Positions 14,793 to 23,350 of a stretch of 37,987 nt of DNA are shown here, piece after piece. The position numbers and the translations under genes were made by a program. The stretch is taken from positions 1-37,987 of the forward strand of contig JANWJX010000032.1 in assembly GCA_025451725.1 (NCBI GenBank). The letters are read 5' to 3'. A model generated the notes under the pieces. It was not told the origin of the DNA, ran no database searches, and worked only from the letters and a program-made list of their open reading frames with translations. Source of the DNA: Allostellaceae bacterium. GTDB taxonomy: Bacteria; Pseudomonadota; Alphaproteobacteria; ATCC43930; CGMCC-115725. Within the stretch, counting starts at the first letter, position 1; every line of letters starts with the position of its first letter.

Positions 14793-14921
14793 TGCCGCCT
14801 CCCGTGCCACCCCGGTTTCAATGTGCAATCTATATGACAGCCGCAAACATATATGATAACCACGAAATTCAAGCAGCACGGTCATAACGGCCGAAGCGGC
14901 GATACGAGAGGGAGGGTGATC
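14793..14921. promoter_or_regulatory. Divergent promoter region with repeated TATATGA sites
   Basis: This region separates the LigE-like operon (-) from the tandem binding proteins (+). TATATGA occurs twice on the plus strand, at 14831-14837 and 14850-14856, 19 bases apart (about two helical turns), and the second copy lies in the palindrome CATATATG (14848-14855). TATGAT (14852-14857) could be the -10 box of the plus-strand gene, without a clear -35. The repeats look like a binding site for a regulator encoded elsewhere; no regulator gene is in the window. Confidence 0.4.
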
Positions 14922-16454
14922 GTGACAACCAAGCTAGGCGTATGGGGCATGCTGGCCGCGCTGGCGGCGGGCGTGCTCGCGGTCGGGCCGGGCCCGGCTT
15001 TCGCGCAAGACCAGAAGCCGTTGCGGGTGGCGATGAACGCCGATCCCGATGTGCTCGACATGACGCAATCAACCAACCCGCCGCAGGGGTTGGCGACCCT
15101 GACGAACGTCTATGAAGGCTTGTGGGGCTTCAACCCCGACGGCAGCAAGCGGGCGGGCCTGGTGGTTGCGACCGACGTGTCGCCGGACGGCAAGACCATC
15201 ACCTTGCATCTGCGCAAGGGCGTGAAATTCCAGTCGGGCGACCCCTTCACGTCGAAGGACGTGCTGTGGAGCCACGAACGCATGCTCAAAAAGACCTGGT
15301 TCTATGGCGGCTTCGCGCGCTTCATCGATCACATGGAGGCGCCCGACGACAACACCGTCGTCGTCAAGATGAAACAGGTCGACGCACAGTTCCTCGCGAT
15401 CCCGGCGCTGATCATCGCGTCGAAGACCTATTACGACCGCGTCGGCGAAAAGGAGTTCGCGGCGCATCCGGCCGGCACCGGCCCCTACAAGATCGCCGAC
15501 TACAAGCCCGGCCAATATCTCGACCTCGCGACCTGGGACGGCTATTGGGACAAGAAGCCGGAAATCCAGAAAGCGCATTTCGTGTTCGTCCAGGACGACA
15601 ACACCCGCGTCGCGAAATTGCAGGCGGGCGAGGTCGATCTGATCATGGCGACGCCCTACGCCTCGTACGACAAGCTCAAGGCGGACGGCTATACCTTGGT
15701 GAAGCTGCCGGTGCATCCGACGCAGTCGGTGCAGATGTCGCTGATCAACAAGACGGTGCCGTGGGCCAACGTCAAAGTCCGGCAGGCGATGGCCTACGCC
15801 ATCGACAAGGCCGCGATCGTGAAGGGTCTCCTGCACGGCGTGCCGACCGACTATCCGCGCCTGATGCCCGACGAGCTCGGCTACGATCCGAACCTCAAGG
15901 ATTACAAATACGATCCCGCCAAGGCGCGGCAATTGCTGAACGAAGCCGGCTATGCCAACGGCTTCAACATGCCGCTCTATGTCTCGACCGGGGTGTATTT
16001 CGGCACCCAGGAAACCGCCGAAGCGGTGGCGCTCTATCTCAAGCAGAACCTCAACATCAACACCAAGATGCAGGGCATTCAGCTTATCCAACTCCTGCAA
16101 TTGATCGGCCGCATGGCGAAGGACCCGAAGGGCGAATATGTCTCGGTCGCGGGCCTGCCGGTGGCGAACCTGCCGACGCCGCTCGAAGGCGTGTCGCTGG
16201 CCTATTACGGCAAGGCGCCGTTCGCCCTCAATCATGACGAGGTGATGGACGCGCTCTACGAAAAGGCCGACGCCACGCTCGATCTGAAACAGCAGGGCGA
16301 GTTGATCCGGCAGATGATGGCGCGCGAGCAGGAGGTGCTGCAAACCATCACGCTGTGGCAGTATGTCGACGTCTACGCGATGAAGAAGGGCATCACCTAT
16401 CGTCCCACCACGCACGGGCTCGAAGTGGTGTATCTGCCGCAAGTCCATATGTAG
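14922..16454 (+). CDS. ABC transporter substrate-binding protein, family 5 (first of tandem pair)
   Basis: Periplasmic protein of 510 residues, SBP family 5 (the DppA/OppA class that binds peptides, nickel, opines and many other ligands). Signal peptide residues 1-28, ending AFA/QD. Family features include LHLRKGVKFQSGDPFTSKDV, GTGPYKIADYKPG and the helix with VRQAMAYAIDKAAIVKGLL. The GTG at 14922 was chosen because GAGAGGGAGGG precedes it and the signal peptide starts there. The next gene is a close paralog of identical length. No family-5 permease or ATPase gene is nearby, so the protein must use a transporter encoded elsewhere or act otherwise. Divergence from the LigE-like operon suggests, without proving, that the ligand is related to that pathway. 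Confidence 0.85.
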   Translation: MTTKLGVWGMLAALAAGVLAVGPGPAFAQDQKPLRVAMNADPDVLDMTQSTNPPQGLATLTNVYEGLWGFNPDGSKRAGLVVATDVSPDGKTITLHLRKGVKFQSGDPFTSKDVLWSHERMLKKTWFYGGFARFIDHMEAPDDNTVVVKMKQVDAQFLAIPALIIASKTYYDRVGEKEFAAHPAGTGPYKIADYKPGQYLDLATWDGYWDKKPEIQKAHFVFVQDDNTRVAKLQAGEVDLIMATPYASYDKLKADGYTLVKLPVHPTQSVQMSLINKTVPWANVKVRQAMAYAIDKAAIVKGLLHGVPTDYPRLMPDELGYDPNLKDYKYDPAKARQLLNEAGYANGFNMPLYVSTGVYFGTQETAEAVALYLKQNLNINTKMQGIQLIQLLQLIGRMAKDPKGEYVSVAGLPVANLPTPLEGVSLAYYGKAPFALNHDEVMDALYEKADATLDLKQQGELIRQMMAREQEVLQTITLWQYVDVYAMKKGITYRPTTHGLEVVYLPQVHM

Positions 16455-16470
16455 CGCCTGACCGGCCAAG

Positions 16471-16497
16471 ACCGGCGGCGCCCCGCGCGCCGCCGGT
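16471..16497 (+). other. Perfect hairpin between the tandem binding-protein genes
   Basis: ACCGGCGGCG (16471-16480) pairs perfectly with CGCCGCCGGT (16488-16497) around a 7-base loop, 16 bases after the first stop. There is no T-tract, so read-through into the second gene is likely. It may set the ratio between the two paralogs or stabilise the upstream message. Confidence 0.5.
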
Positions 16498-16529
16498 GCC
16501 CGACAAAATCAAAACGAGGGAGAACCGCG

Positions 16530-18062
16530 ATGACGACCAGACACTTGTTGATAGGGCTGGCGGCGGCTGTTCTTGTCGCGGCGGGTATCGCGCCCGGATG
16601 GGCCGCGGATCAGAAGCCGCTGCGCATTGCGATGAACGCCGACCCCGACGTGCTCGACATGACGATCTCGACCAACCCGCCGCAAGGGCTGGCGACCATG
16701 GTCAATGTCTATGAAACGCTGTTTCGCGGCGACGGTCAGGGCCACGCGCAGCCCTTGCTCGCCGAATCCTGGGACATTCTCGATGGCGGCAAGACCATCG
16801 TCATGCATCTGCGCCACGGCGTGAAGTTCCATTCGGGCGACGCGTTCACCGCCGCCGACGTGGTCTGGAGCCATGAACGCATGTCGAAAAAGACATGGTT
16901 CTACGCGCTGTCGCCCGCCAAGTTCATCGCCAAGGTCGAAGCGGTCGATCCCTACACGGTGAAGTTCAGCTTCAAGCAGCCCGACGCCATGTTCATGATG
17001 GTGCCGGCGCTGATCGTCGCCTCCAAAACCTATTACGACCGCGTCGGCGAAAAGGAATTCACCAAGCACCCGGTCGGCACCGGCCCCTACAAGATCGTCG
17101 ATTACAAGGCGGCCGAATATCTCGACCTGGCGCGGTTCGACGAATACTGGGGCGAGAAGCCGAAAATCCAGCAAGCCCGCTTCGTCTTCGTGCAAGACGA
17201 CAACACGCGCGTCGCGAAATTGCAGGCGGGCGAGGTCGATCTCATCATGGCGACGCCCTACTCGGCTTACGACCAGCTCAAAAGCCAGGGCTACCATCTG
17301 ATCAAGCTGCCGGTGCATCCGACGCAGTCGATCCAGATGCAGTTCGCCAACCCGAAAAGCCCGTGGCACGATCTGCGCATCCGGAAGGCGATGGCGTACG
17401 CCATCGACCGCGACGCCATCGTCAAAGGGCTGCTCCACGGCATGCCGACCGATTATCCGCGGCTAATGCCGGACGAGGTCGGCTACGATCCGAGCCTGGT
17501 CGATTACAAATACGATCCCGCCAAGGCCCGTGCGCTCGCGGCCGAGGCCGGCTATCCCAGCGGCTTCACCATGCCGCTCTATTATTCGACCGGCGTCTAT
17601 TTCGGCACGATCGAAACCGCCGAGGCGGTGGCGCTGTATCTGAAACAGAACCTTAACGTCACCACCAAGGTGCAGGGCATCCAGCTGATGCAGCTACTCC
17701 AGATGCTCGGCCGCATCGCGCGCGACCCCAAGGCGGAATATGTCGGCGTCGCCGGCCTGCCGGTCGCCAATCTGCCGACGCCGCTCGAAGGCGTGTCGCT
17801 CGCTTATTCGGGCATGTTCGCGATGTACAAGAACGACAAGCTCGACGCCCTGCTCGCCAAGGCGGACTCGCTTCTCGACGTCAAGCAGCAGGAACCGCTG
17901 ATCAAGGAAATGATGAAGATCGAGCAGGAAGATCTCTCGACCATCACGCTGTGGCAATATGTCGACGTCTACGCGATGAAAAAAGGCATCGAGTACACGC
18001 CGATGCGCCACGGTCTCGAGGTCGTGTTCCTGCCGTTGGTCACCGACAAGAACCTGATGTGA
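16530..18062 (+). CDS. ABC transporter substrate-binding protein, family 5 (second of tandem pair)
   Basis: Periplasmic protein of 510 residues, the same length as its upstream neighbour. Signal peptide ends near residue 25 (GWA/AD). Long blocks are shared with the paralog: AMNADPDVLDM, ASKTYYDRVGEKEF, DDNTRVAKLQAGEVDL, LLHG-PTDYPRLMPDE, PVANLPTPLEGVSLAY and TLWQYVDVYAMKKGI. A run of 35 bases is identical (15606-15640 and 17208-17242). Differences concentrate before residue 130 and near the C-terminus, as expected if the two bind different but related ligands. GAGGGAG precedes the ATG. The gene converges on an MFS transporter gene whose stop is 4 bases away. No cognate permease is visible. 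Confidence 0.85.
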   Translation: MTTRHLLIGLAAAVLVAAGIAPGWAADQKPLRIAMNADPDVLDMTISTNPPQGLATMVNVYETLFRGDGQGHAQPLLAESWDILDGGKTIVMHLRHGVKFHSGDAFTAADVVWSHERMSKKTWFYALSPAKFIAKVEAVDPYTVKFSFKQPDAMFMMVPALIVASKTYYDRVGEKEFTKHPVGTGPYKIVDYKAAEYLDLARFDEYWGEKPKIQQARFVFVQDDNTRVAKLQAGEVDLIMATPYSAYDQLKSQGYHLIKLPVHPTQSIQMQFANPKSPWHDLRIRKAMAYAIDRDAIVKGLLHGMPTDYPRLMPDEVGYDPSLVDYKYDPAKARALAAEAGYPSGFTMPLYYSTGVYFGTIETAEAVALYLKQNLNVTTKVQGIQLMQLLQMLGRIARDPKAEYVGVAGLPVANLPTPLEGVSLAYSGMFAMYKNDKLDALLAKADSLLDVKQQEPLIKEMMKIEQEDLSTITLWQYVDVYAMKKGIEYTPMRHGLEVVFLPLVTDKNLM

Positions 18063-18066
18063 CGGC

Positions 18067-19398
18067 TTAGCGTTTGCCGTCGTACTCCGCCGAAATATCC
18101 TTGCCGGTGTAGTCGGGCATCAGCGCCGTCGCGACGATGCTGATGATCGCGCATACCGCGATATAAGCGGCGATGGCATAGCCCGACCGGTACGCCGCGA
18201 ACAGCGCGGTGGCGATGATCGGCCCCGGCCCGCCGGCGATGATCGACGCGAGCTGATAACCGAGCGAGGCGCCGGAATAGCGCAGCCGTGGCGTGAACGC
18301 CTCGGCGATCAGCGCGGCCTGCGGGCCGTACTGCATGTCGTGCGGGATCAGCGACAGTACCACCGCGATGAACACCAAGAGCGGGCTCGCGGTATCAAGC
18401 ATGCCGAAATAGATGAAGCCGAAAACGCCGGTCGTCGCCGCGCCGATCAGATACATGCGTCGACGGCCGATGCGATCGGAGATATGGCCGAACAGCGGAA
18501 TCGACACGAACGACAGAACCGAGGCCGCCAGCACCGCCGTCAGCACAAAATCGCGCGACAGTTTCAGCGTACCGGTGGCATAGGCGAAAACAAACGCGGT
18601 GAAGATATAAAATGGCGCCTGCTCGGACATGCGCAGGAAGGCGGAGAGGATGATTTCGCGCGGCTGTTTGCGGATAACCTCGGCGGTCGGTGCACGTTCG
18701 ATCCGCTTTTCGCTCACCAGCTTGCGGAACACCGGCGTTTCGAGAATGCCGAGCCGCACCCACAACCCGATTCCGACCAGCACGATGCTGAGCAGGAACG
18801 GAATCCGCCAGCCCCAGGTCAGGAACTGGTCGCCGGTCCACGAACTGAAGGCGAGAATGACCAGATTGGAGATGAACAATCCCGCCGGCACGCCGAATTG
18901 CGGCCACGACGCGACCAGGCCGCGATTGCCGTGGCTGCGTGCCCATTCCATCGAGATCAGGACCGAACCGCCCCATTCGCCGCCGACCCCGATGCCCTGC
19001 ACCACGCGCAGCACGGTCAGGATCACCGCGCCCCAGATGCCGATCGAGGCATAAGACGGCACGAAGGCGATCAGGAACGTCGCGATGCCCATGCACAACA
19101 GTGTCGCGATCAGCGTCGCCTTGCGCCCGATGCGGTCGCCGTAGTGGCCGAAGATCGCGGCACCGATCGGACGGCCGACAAAGCCGATGAAATAGGTGCC
19201 GAACGCCGCGAGCGTCGCGGTCAACGGATCTTCATGCGGGAAGTAGAGCTCGCCGAACACCAGGCCTGCGGCGGTGCCGTAGATGAAAAAATCGTACCAC
19301 TCGATGGTGGTGCCGACAGTGGCGGCAAACACTGCCTTGCGTAATTCGGCGCGGTGTATGGAATCCGGCAACGCGCCGGCGGCGGATACGCTCGTCAT
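18067..19398 (-). CDS. MFS transporter, metabolite:H+ symporter (MHS) family
   Basis: Inner-membrane protein of 443 residues with about 12 membrane segments. GTTIEWYDFFIYGTAA in the first segment and GHYGDRIGRKATL in the first cytoplasmic loop are typical of the MHS family (ShiA, ProP, KgtP and relatives), which import organic acids or osmolytes with protons. A second copy of the loop motif, GHISDRIGRRRM, follows segment 8. The ATG at 19398 is preceded by GGGGAGG. It diverges from the branched-chain-type ABC operon across 117 bases and converges with the tandem binding proteins. A dicarboxylate or aromatic acid substrate fits the surroundings, but none can be assigned. Confidence 0.85.
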   Translation of the reverse strand: MTSVSAAGALPDSIHRAELRKAVFAATVGTTIEWYDFFIYGTAAGLVFGELYFPHEDPLTATLAAFGTYFIGFVGRPIGAAIFGHYGDRIGRKATLIATLLCMGIATFLIAFVPSYASIGIWGAVILTVLRVVQGIGVGGEWGGSVLISMEWARSHGNRGLVASWPQFGVPAGLFISNLVILAFSSWTGDQFLTWGWRIPFLLSIVLVGIGLWVRLGILETPVFRKLVSEKRIERAPTAEVIRKQPREIILSAFLRMSEQAPFYIFTAFVFAYATGTLKLSRDFVLTAVLAASVLSFVSIPLFGHISDRIGRRRMYLIGAATTGVFGFIYFGMLDTASPLLVFIAVVLSLIPHDMQYGPQAALIAEAFTPRLRYSGASLGYQLASIIAGGPGPIIATALFAAYRSGYAIAAYIAVCAIISIVATALMPDYTGKDISAEYDGKR

Positions 19399-19515
19399 CC
19401 CAAGCCTCCCCGATTTTTTGTTGCCGTCATGGTATCGCAATCGATTGTCGCGGGCCATAGTCGGGCGGTACTGTGTGTGGCAAGACCAACCAAGAACCGG
19501 AACGGGGAGGTGAGA
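19399..19515. promoter_or_regulatory. Divergent promoter region between MFS and liv-type operon
   Basis: The 117-base region must hold promoters in both directions. CAATCGATTG (19438-19447) is a perfect 10-base palindrome and a possible operator. TTGTCG (19445-19450) with TACTGT (19469-19474, 18-base spacing) is a weak plus-strand promoter candidate. The plus-strand gene has GGGGAGGTGAGA just before its ATG. Confidence 0.35.
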
Positions 19516-20631
19516 ATGTACTATCGGTTTTTCGCCGTGGCCGCGGCCGCGATGCTCGGCGTCGCACTAGCGGGACCGGCATCGGCGCAAGAGGAATTCC
19601 ATGTCGGCGTCGTCGCCTCGGTGACGGGGCCGTTCGCGTCGCCGACCAAGGACACGTTCGACGGATTTTACGCGTGGGAAAAAACGCGCGGCCTGCCCGG
19701 CAAGAAACTCGTCCTCACCATTCTCGACGACGAAACCAACCCGGTGAACTCGGCCAACGCGTTCCGCAAGCTGGCGAGCGACCCGACCATCAAGCTTATC
19801 ATCCAGAACACCAATTCCTCGTCGGCAATGGCGACCAAGTCCTTTGCCTCGGAATACAAGGTGCCGATCATCTCGGGTGGCGGCCTCGACGCGCTGGGCT
19901 TCCCGCCCAACCCGTGGATGTTCAAGGTCGCGCCGAGCTCGACCGACTCGCTGCACGCGCTTTCCGAGTACATCAAGAAAAAGGGCTATAAGCGGGTCGC
20001 GCATATTTACGGCACCGACGCGTACGGCCAGAACGAGCACGCAATCATCGAGAAATTCGCCGCCGAATACGGGTTCACGCTGGTCGCCGAAGAGAGCTTC
20101 GCCATCGACGACACCAATTTCACGGCGCAATGGGCGAAGATCCGCGCGGCGAACCCGGACATCGTCTATTCGAGCGCGTCGGGCCGCAGCGCGATCCTGT
20201 CGTTCAAGACCTATAAGCAGCTTGGCATCAAGGCGCCGCTCGCGGCGACCGCGGCCGGGGTCGGCGGCGCCTTCTTCCAGGCGGTCGGCGGTCCCAAGGC
20301 GGCGGACGGCATGCTGTCGCCGTCGCAGCGCGGCACCTTCGCCGTCACGACGGGACCGGCGGCGGAATATTACGCGACGCTGCAAAAATCGCTCGGCCAC
20401 ACGCCGATCTATTTCAACGTGTTCGGCTACGATGTCGGGCTGATCCTCGAGGCCATCGTCAAGAATTCCGACGGCACGCGTCAGGGCCTGCGCGACGCGC
20501 TCGAAAAGCTCAAGGACCTGCCCTGCATCAACGGGCCGGTGACTTACACGCCGCAGAACCACACCGGCAACGACTATCGCGCCGTGGCGATGGGCGTGCT
20601 GAAGGGCGGCGTCATGGTTCCGGCCGAGTAA
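19516..20631 (+). CDS. Branched-chain-amino-acid-type ABC transporter substrate-binding protein (LivK family)
   Basis: Periplasmic protein of 371 residues with a 24-residue signal peptide ending ASA/QEE. The mature protein begins with FHVGVVASVTGPFASPTKD, the LivK-type ligand pocket, then NSANAFRKLASDPTIKLIIQ, and IYGTDAYGQNEH in the hinge area. LivK-type proteins often bind aromatic acids rather than amino acids in soil alphaproteobacteria. The operon here ends in a Rieske oxygenase, so an aromatic ligand is a reasonable guess. Start at 19516 is set by GGGGAGGTGA and the signal peptide. First gene of a seven-function operon running to 25807. Confidence 0.87.
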   Translation: MYYRFFAVAAAAMLGVALAGPASAQEEFHVGVVASVTGPFASPTKDTFDGFYAWEKTRGLPGKKLVLTILDDETNPVNSANAFRKLASDPTIKLIIQNTNSSSAMATKSFASEYKVPIISGGGLDALGFPPNPWMFKVAPSSTDSLHALSEYIKKKGYKRVAHIYGTDAYGQNEHAIIEKFAAEYGFTLVAEESFAIDDTNFTAQWAKIRAANPDIVYSSASGRSAILSFKTYKQLGIKAPLAATAAGVGGAFFQAVGGPKAADGMLSPSQRGTFAVTTGPAAEYYATLQKSLGHTPIYFNVFGYDVGLILEAIVKNSDGTRQGLRDALEKLKDLPCINGPVTYTPQNHTGNDYRAVAMGVLKGGVMVPAE

Positions 20632-20638
20632 CCGGCGC

Positions 20639-21541
20639 TTGAACCTGACGCTTTTCCTCCAGCTCTTGCTGCCGGGGATCACGACCGGCTGCGTCTATGC
20701 GTTGGTCGCAGTCGGTTTCGTGATCTGCGCCAATGTCTCGGGCGTGGTGAATCTGGCGCAGGGCGAATTTGTCATGCTCGGCGGCATGGCGGCGTCGTGG
20801 CTCGCCGTCACCGCCGGCTGGCCACTCGTCCTCGCCATTCTCGGGGCGATGCTGGTCGGCGCGGCGCTCGGCGCGCTCCAGGAAAAGCTGACGCTCGCGC
20901 CGGTGCGGCGCGCGCCGCCCTTTATCCAGGTCACCACCACGGTCGGCGTCTCCATCGTGTTGCGCGGCTTCGCCCTGGTGCTGTTCGGCACCGACCCGCT
21001 AAGCCTGCCGGGCTTCAGCGGCGACGGCGTGTTCTTTGTCGGCGGCGCGGTGATGCCGGTGCAATCGCTGTGGGTGTGGGGCATGACGCTGGCGCTGCTC
21101 GCCGCGACCTTCGGCGTGCTGCGCTACACCGATATCGGCCGCGCGGTGCGCGCCTGCTCGATCAATCTCCAGGCGGCGCGCCTCATGGGCGTCGACGCCG
21201 AGCGGCTGCGAGTCATCGTGTTCGCGGTCAGCGGCGCAGCCGGCGCGCTGGCGGGCGCGGTGGTGACGCCCATCGTGCTGTCGAGCTGGGACGCCGGCAT
21301 CAGCTACGGCATCAAGGGCTTCGTCGGCGCCATCATCGGCGGCTTCCGCTCGCCGCTGCTCGCGGTGGCGGGCGGCATCGGCATCGGCTTGGTCGAGGCG
21401 TTCGGCGCCGGCTACATCTCGTCGGGCTGGAAGGACTTCATCGTCTACGGCGTGCTGCTCGCCTATCTCCTGATTCGCGGCGGTGTGTTCCGCGTCGGCC
21501 GCGCCGCTTTCGCGGCGGCGCTCGCCAACCCGATGCGCTGA
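20639..21541 (+). CDS. livH: Branched-chain-type ABC transporter permease LivH
   Basis: Inner-membrane permease of 300 residues with about eight hydrophobic segments. GITTGCVYALVAVGF near the N-terminus, NLAQGEFVMLGGM and the C-terminal GFVGAIIGGFRSPLLAVAGG are typical of LivH. The only suitable start is TTG at 20639, 7 bases after the livK stop: no ATG or GTG precedes it in frame, and starting later would remove the first membrane segment. The unusual start and poor ribosome-binding site may keep membrane subunits below the binding protein. Pairs with the permease half of the next gene. Confidence 0.88.
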   Translation: MNLTLFLQLLLPGITTGCVYALVAVGFVICANVSGVVNLAQGEFVMLGGMAASWLAVTAGWPLVLAILGAMLVGAALGALQEKLTLAPVRRAPPFIQVTTTVGVSIVLRGFALVLFGTDPLSLPGFSGDGVFFVGGAVMPVQSLWVWGMTLALLAATFGVLRYTDIGRAVRACSINLQAARLMGVDAERLRVIVFAVSGAAGALAGAVVTPIVLSSWDAGISYGIKGFVGAIIGGFRSPLLAVAGGIGIGLVEAFGAGYISSGWKDFIVYGVLLAYLLIRGGVFRVGRAAFAAALANPMR

Positions 21542-21544
21542 GCC

Positions 21545-23350
21545 ATGACCACGGCGCAGCAAAAGACCGCGCTGGCGGCGTTGCTCGGCGCCACCGCGGT
21601 GATCGCCTATCCGTTCCTGTTTCCGGGCGACTATCTTCTCGGCGTCGGTATCACCGCGGGCGCGCTTGCCACCAGCACGGTGGGCGTCGTGCTGCTGCTC
21701 GGCCTCGCACATCAATTGGCGATCGGCCAGGCCGCCTTCAGCATCATCGGCGGCTACACCACGGCGATTTTGTGCATCGATTACGGCTGGGACCCGTTCG
21801 TCGCCCTGGTCGTCGGCGCGGCGCTTACCATGCTGATCGCCTGGGCCATCGCGACGCCGCTGTTGAAGCTGCGTGGCTTCGTCCTCGTCATGGCGACGCT
21901 GGGACTCCATCTCATGCTGATCGTCGTCGCCTATCAATTGCCGATCACCGGCGGCGCCATCGGTCTGCCCGGCGTGCCGAAATTCGCCATTCTCGGCGTC
22001 ATGCATTTCACCGGTGAGACCGATTATTTCTATCTCGTCTGGGCCATCGCCGCTGTCGCCATCGTCATCGGCCTCAATATCGACCATTCCGCCATCGGCC
22101 GCGCCTTGCGCGCGCTCGCCGCCAGTGAGGCCGCCGCCGCGTCGGTCGCGGTCGATATCGAGCGCTACAAGGTGCAGATGTTCGTGATCGGCGCCGGCAT
22201 GGCGAGCGTGTCGGGCAGCCTCATCGTGCATTACCTGCGCGCCATCGACCCGACCGTGTTCGGCTTCGCTTTCAGCCTCAATCTCGTCACCGGCACCATC
22301 GTCGGCGGCCTCCTGTCGATCTGGGGCGGCGCGCTCGGCGCGGTCGTCATCATCGGCCTGCGCGAAGTGTTGCGCGAATTGTCGCTGCCGCTGTGGGAGG
22401 CGATGATCATGGGCGGCCTCACGGTCGTCATCCTGATCGCGTTTCCGCGCGGCATCGCCGGCTTCATCGGCGATCTCTACGACCGGCTCGTGGGCGCACG
22501 GCGCGACCGCCGTGTCGATGTCACGCCGCCCGGCGCGGTGCCGCTGGCGTCGTTCCTCGCCGAAGATAAAGACACCGCCGCCATGCTCGAAGTCGCCGAC
22601 GCCGCGCGCGCCTTCGGCAGTTTGCGCGCGGTGGACGGGGTCAGTTTCGCAGTGGCGCCGCGCTCGATCACCGCATTGATCGGCCCCAACGGCGCCGGCA
22701 AGACCACGTTGTTCAACCTCATCGGGGGCTATCAGCCGCTCGATTCCGGCGCAATCCGTCTCGGCGGGCGGGAGATCGGCGCGCTCCTGCCCAAGGACGT
22801 CGCGATGCTCGGCGTCGGCCGCACGTTCCAGAACATACAACTCTTCGACAACATGACCGTGCTCGAAAACGTGATGTGCGGCCGGCATCGGCAATTGCGC
22901 GCCGGCATCGTCGAGATCTGCCTGCGCCTGCCGCACGCGCGGGCGGAGGAAAGGGAAACGCGACGCCGCGCCGAGAACGCGCTCGCCTTTGTCGGGCTGC
23001 GCGGCGCCGAAGACATGGCGCCGACCGCGCTGTCCTTCGGCCATCAGCGCATGGTCGAGATCGCCCGCGCGCTGGCGCTGGAGCCGCGCCTCCTCCTGAT
23101 GGACGAGCCCGCCTCGGGCCTCAACGATACCGAGACGGAACAATTGGCGGAACTGGTGCTGCGCATCGCCGCGCTCGGCGTCACGGTGCTCCTGGTCGAG
23201 CACGACATGCGCCTCGTCATGGGCCTCGCCGATCACGTCGTGGTGATGGATCACGGCGAGAAAATGGCCGAAGGGCCGAGCGACGTGGTGCGCGCCGATC
23301 CGCGCGTCATCGAGGCCTATCTGGGACGCGAGCATGACAGCGCTGCTTGA
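21545..23350 (+). CDS. LivM-LivG fusion: branched-chain-type permease joined to ATP-binding domain
   Basis: One chain of 601 residues. Residues 1 to about 320 are a LivM-like permease, with GLAHQLAIGQAAFSIIGGY and GLNIDHSAIGRALRALAASE. Residues from about 340 are a LivG-like ATPase with Walker A GPNGAGKTT (380-388), a modified signature LSFGH (496-500), Walker B LLLMDEP (516-522) and the switch His in LLVEHDM. Such LivM-LivG fusions are common in alphaproteobacteria. The permease comes first, the reverse of the sugar-type fusion elsewhere in this window. The ATG lies 3 bases after livH; the 3' end overlaps livF by 17 bases. Confidence 0.9.
   Translation: MTTAQQKTALAALLGATAVIAYPFLFPGDYLLGVGITAGALATSTVGVVLLLGLAHQLAIGQAAFSIIGGYTTAILCIDYGWDPFVALVVGAALTMLIAWAIATPLLKLRGFVLVMATLGLHLMLIVVAYQLPITGGAIGLPGVPKFAILGVMHFTGETDYFYLVWAIAAVAIVIGLNIDHSAIGRALRALAASEAAAASVAVDIERYKVQMFVIGAGMASVSGSLIVHYLRAIDPTVFGFAFSLNLVTGTIVGGLLSIWGGALGAVVIIGLREVLRELSLPLWEAMIMGGLTVVILIAFPRGIAGFIGDLYDRLVGARRDRRVDVTPPGAVPLASFLAEDKDTAAMLEVADAARAFGSLRAVDGVSFAVAPRSITALIGPNGAGKTTLFNLIGGYQPLDSGAIRLGGREIGALLPKDVAMLGVGRTFQNIQLFDNMTVLENVMCGRHRQLRAGIVEICLRLPHARAEERETRRRAENALAFVGLRGAEDMAPTALSFGHQRMVEIARALALEPRLLLMDEPASGLNDTETEQLAELVLRIAALGVTVLLVEHDMRLVMGLADHVVVMDHGEKMAEGPSDVVRADPRVIEAYLGREHDSAA

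Noticed and set aside
20999-23335. Long minus-strand open frame (778 codons) opposite the liv-type operon
   Set aside because: It lies wholly antisense to livH and the livM-livG fusion, both with clear motifs. Its product is a low-complexity Asp/His/Arg/Gln-rich string typical of GC-rich shadow frames.
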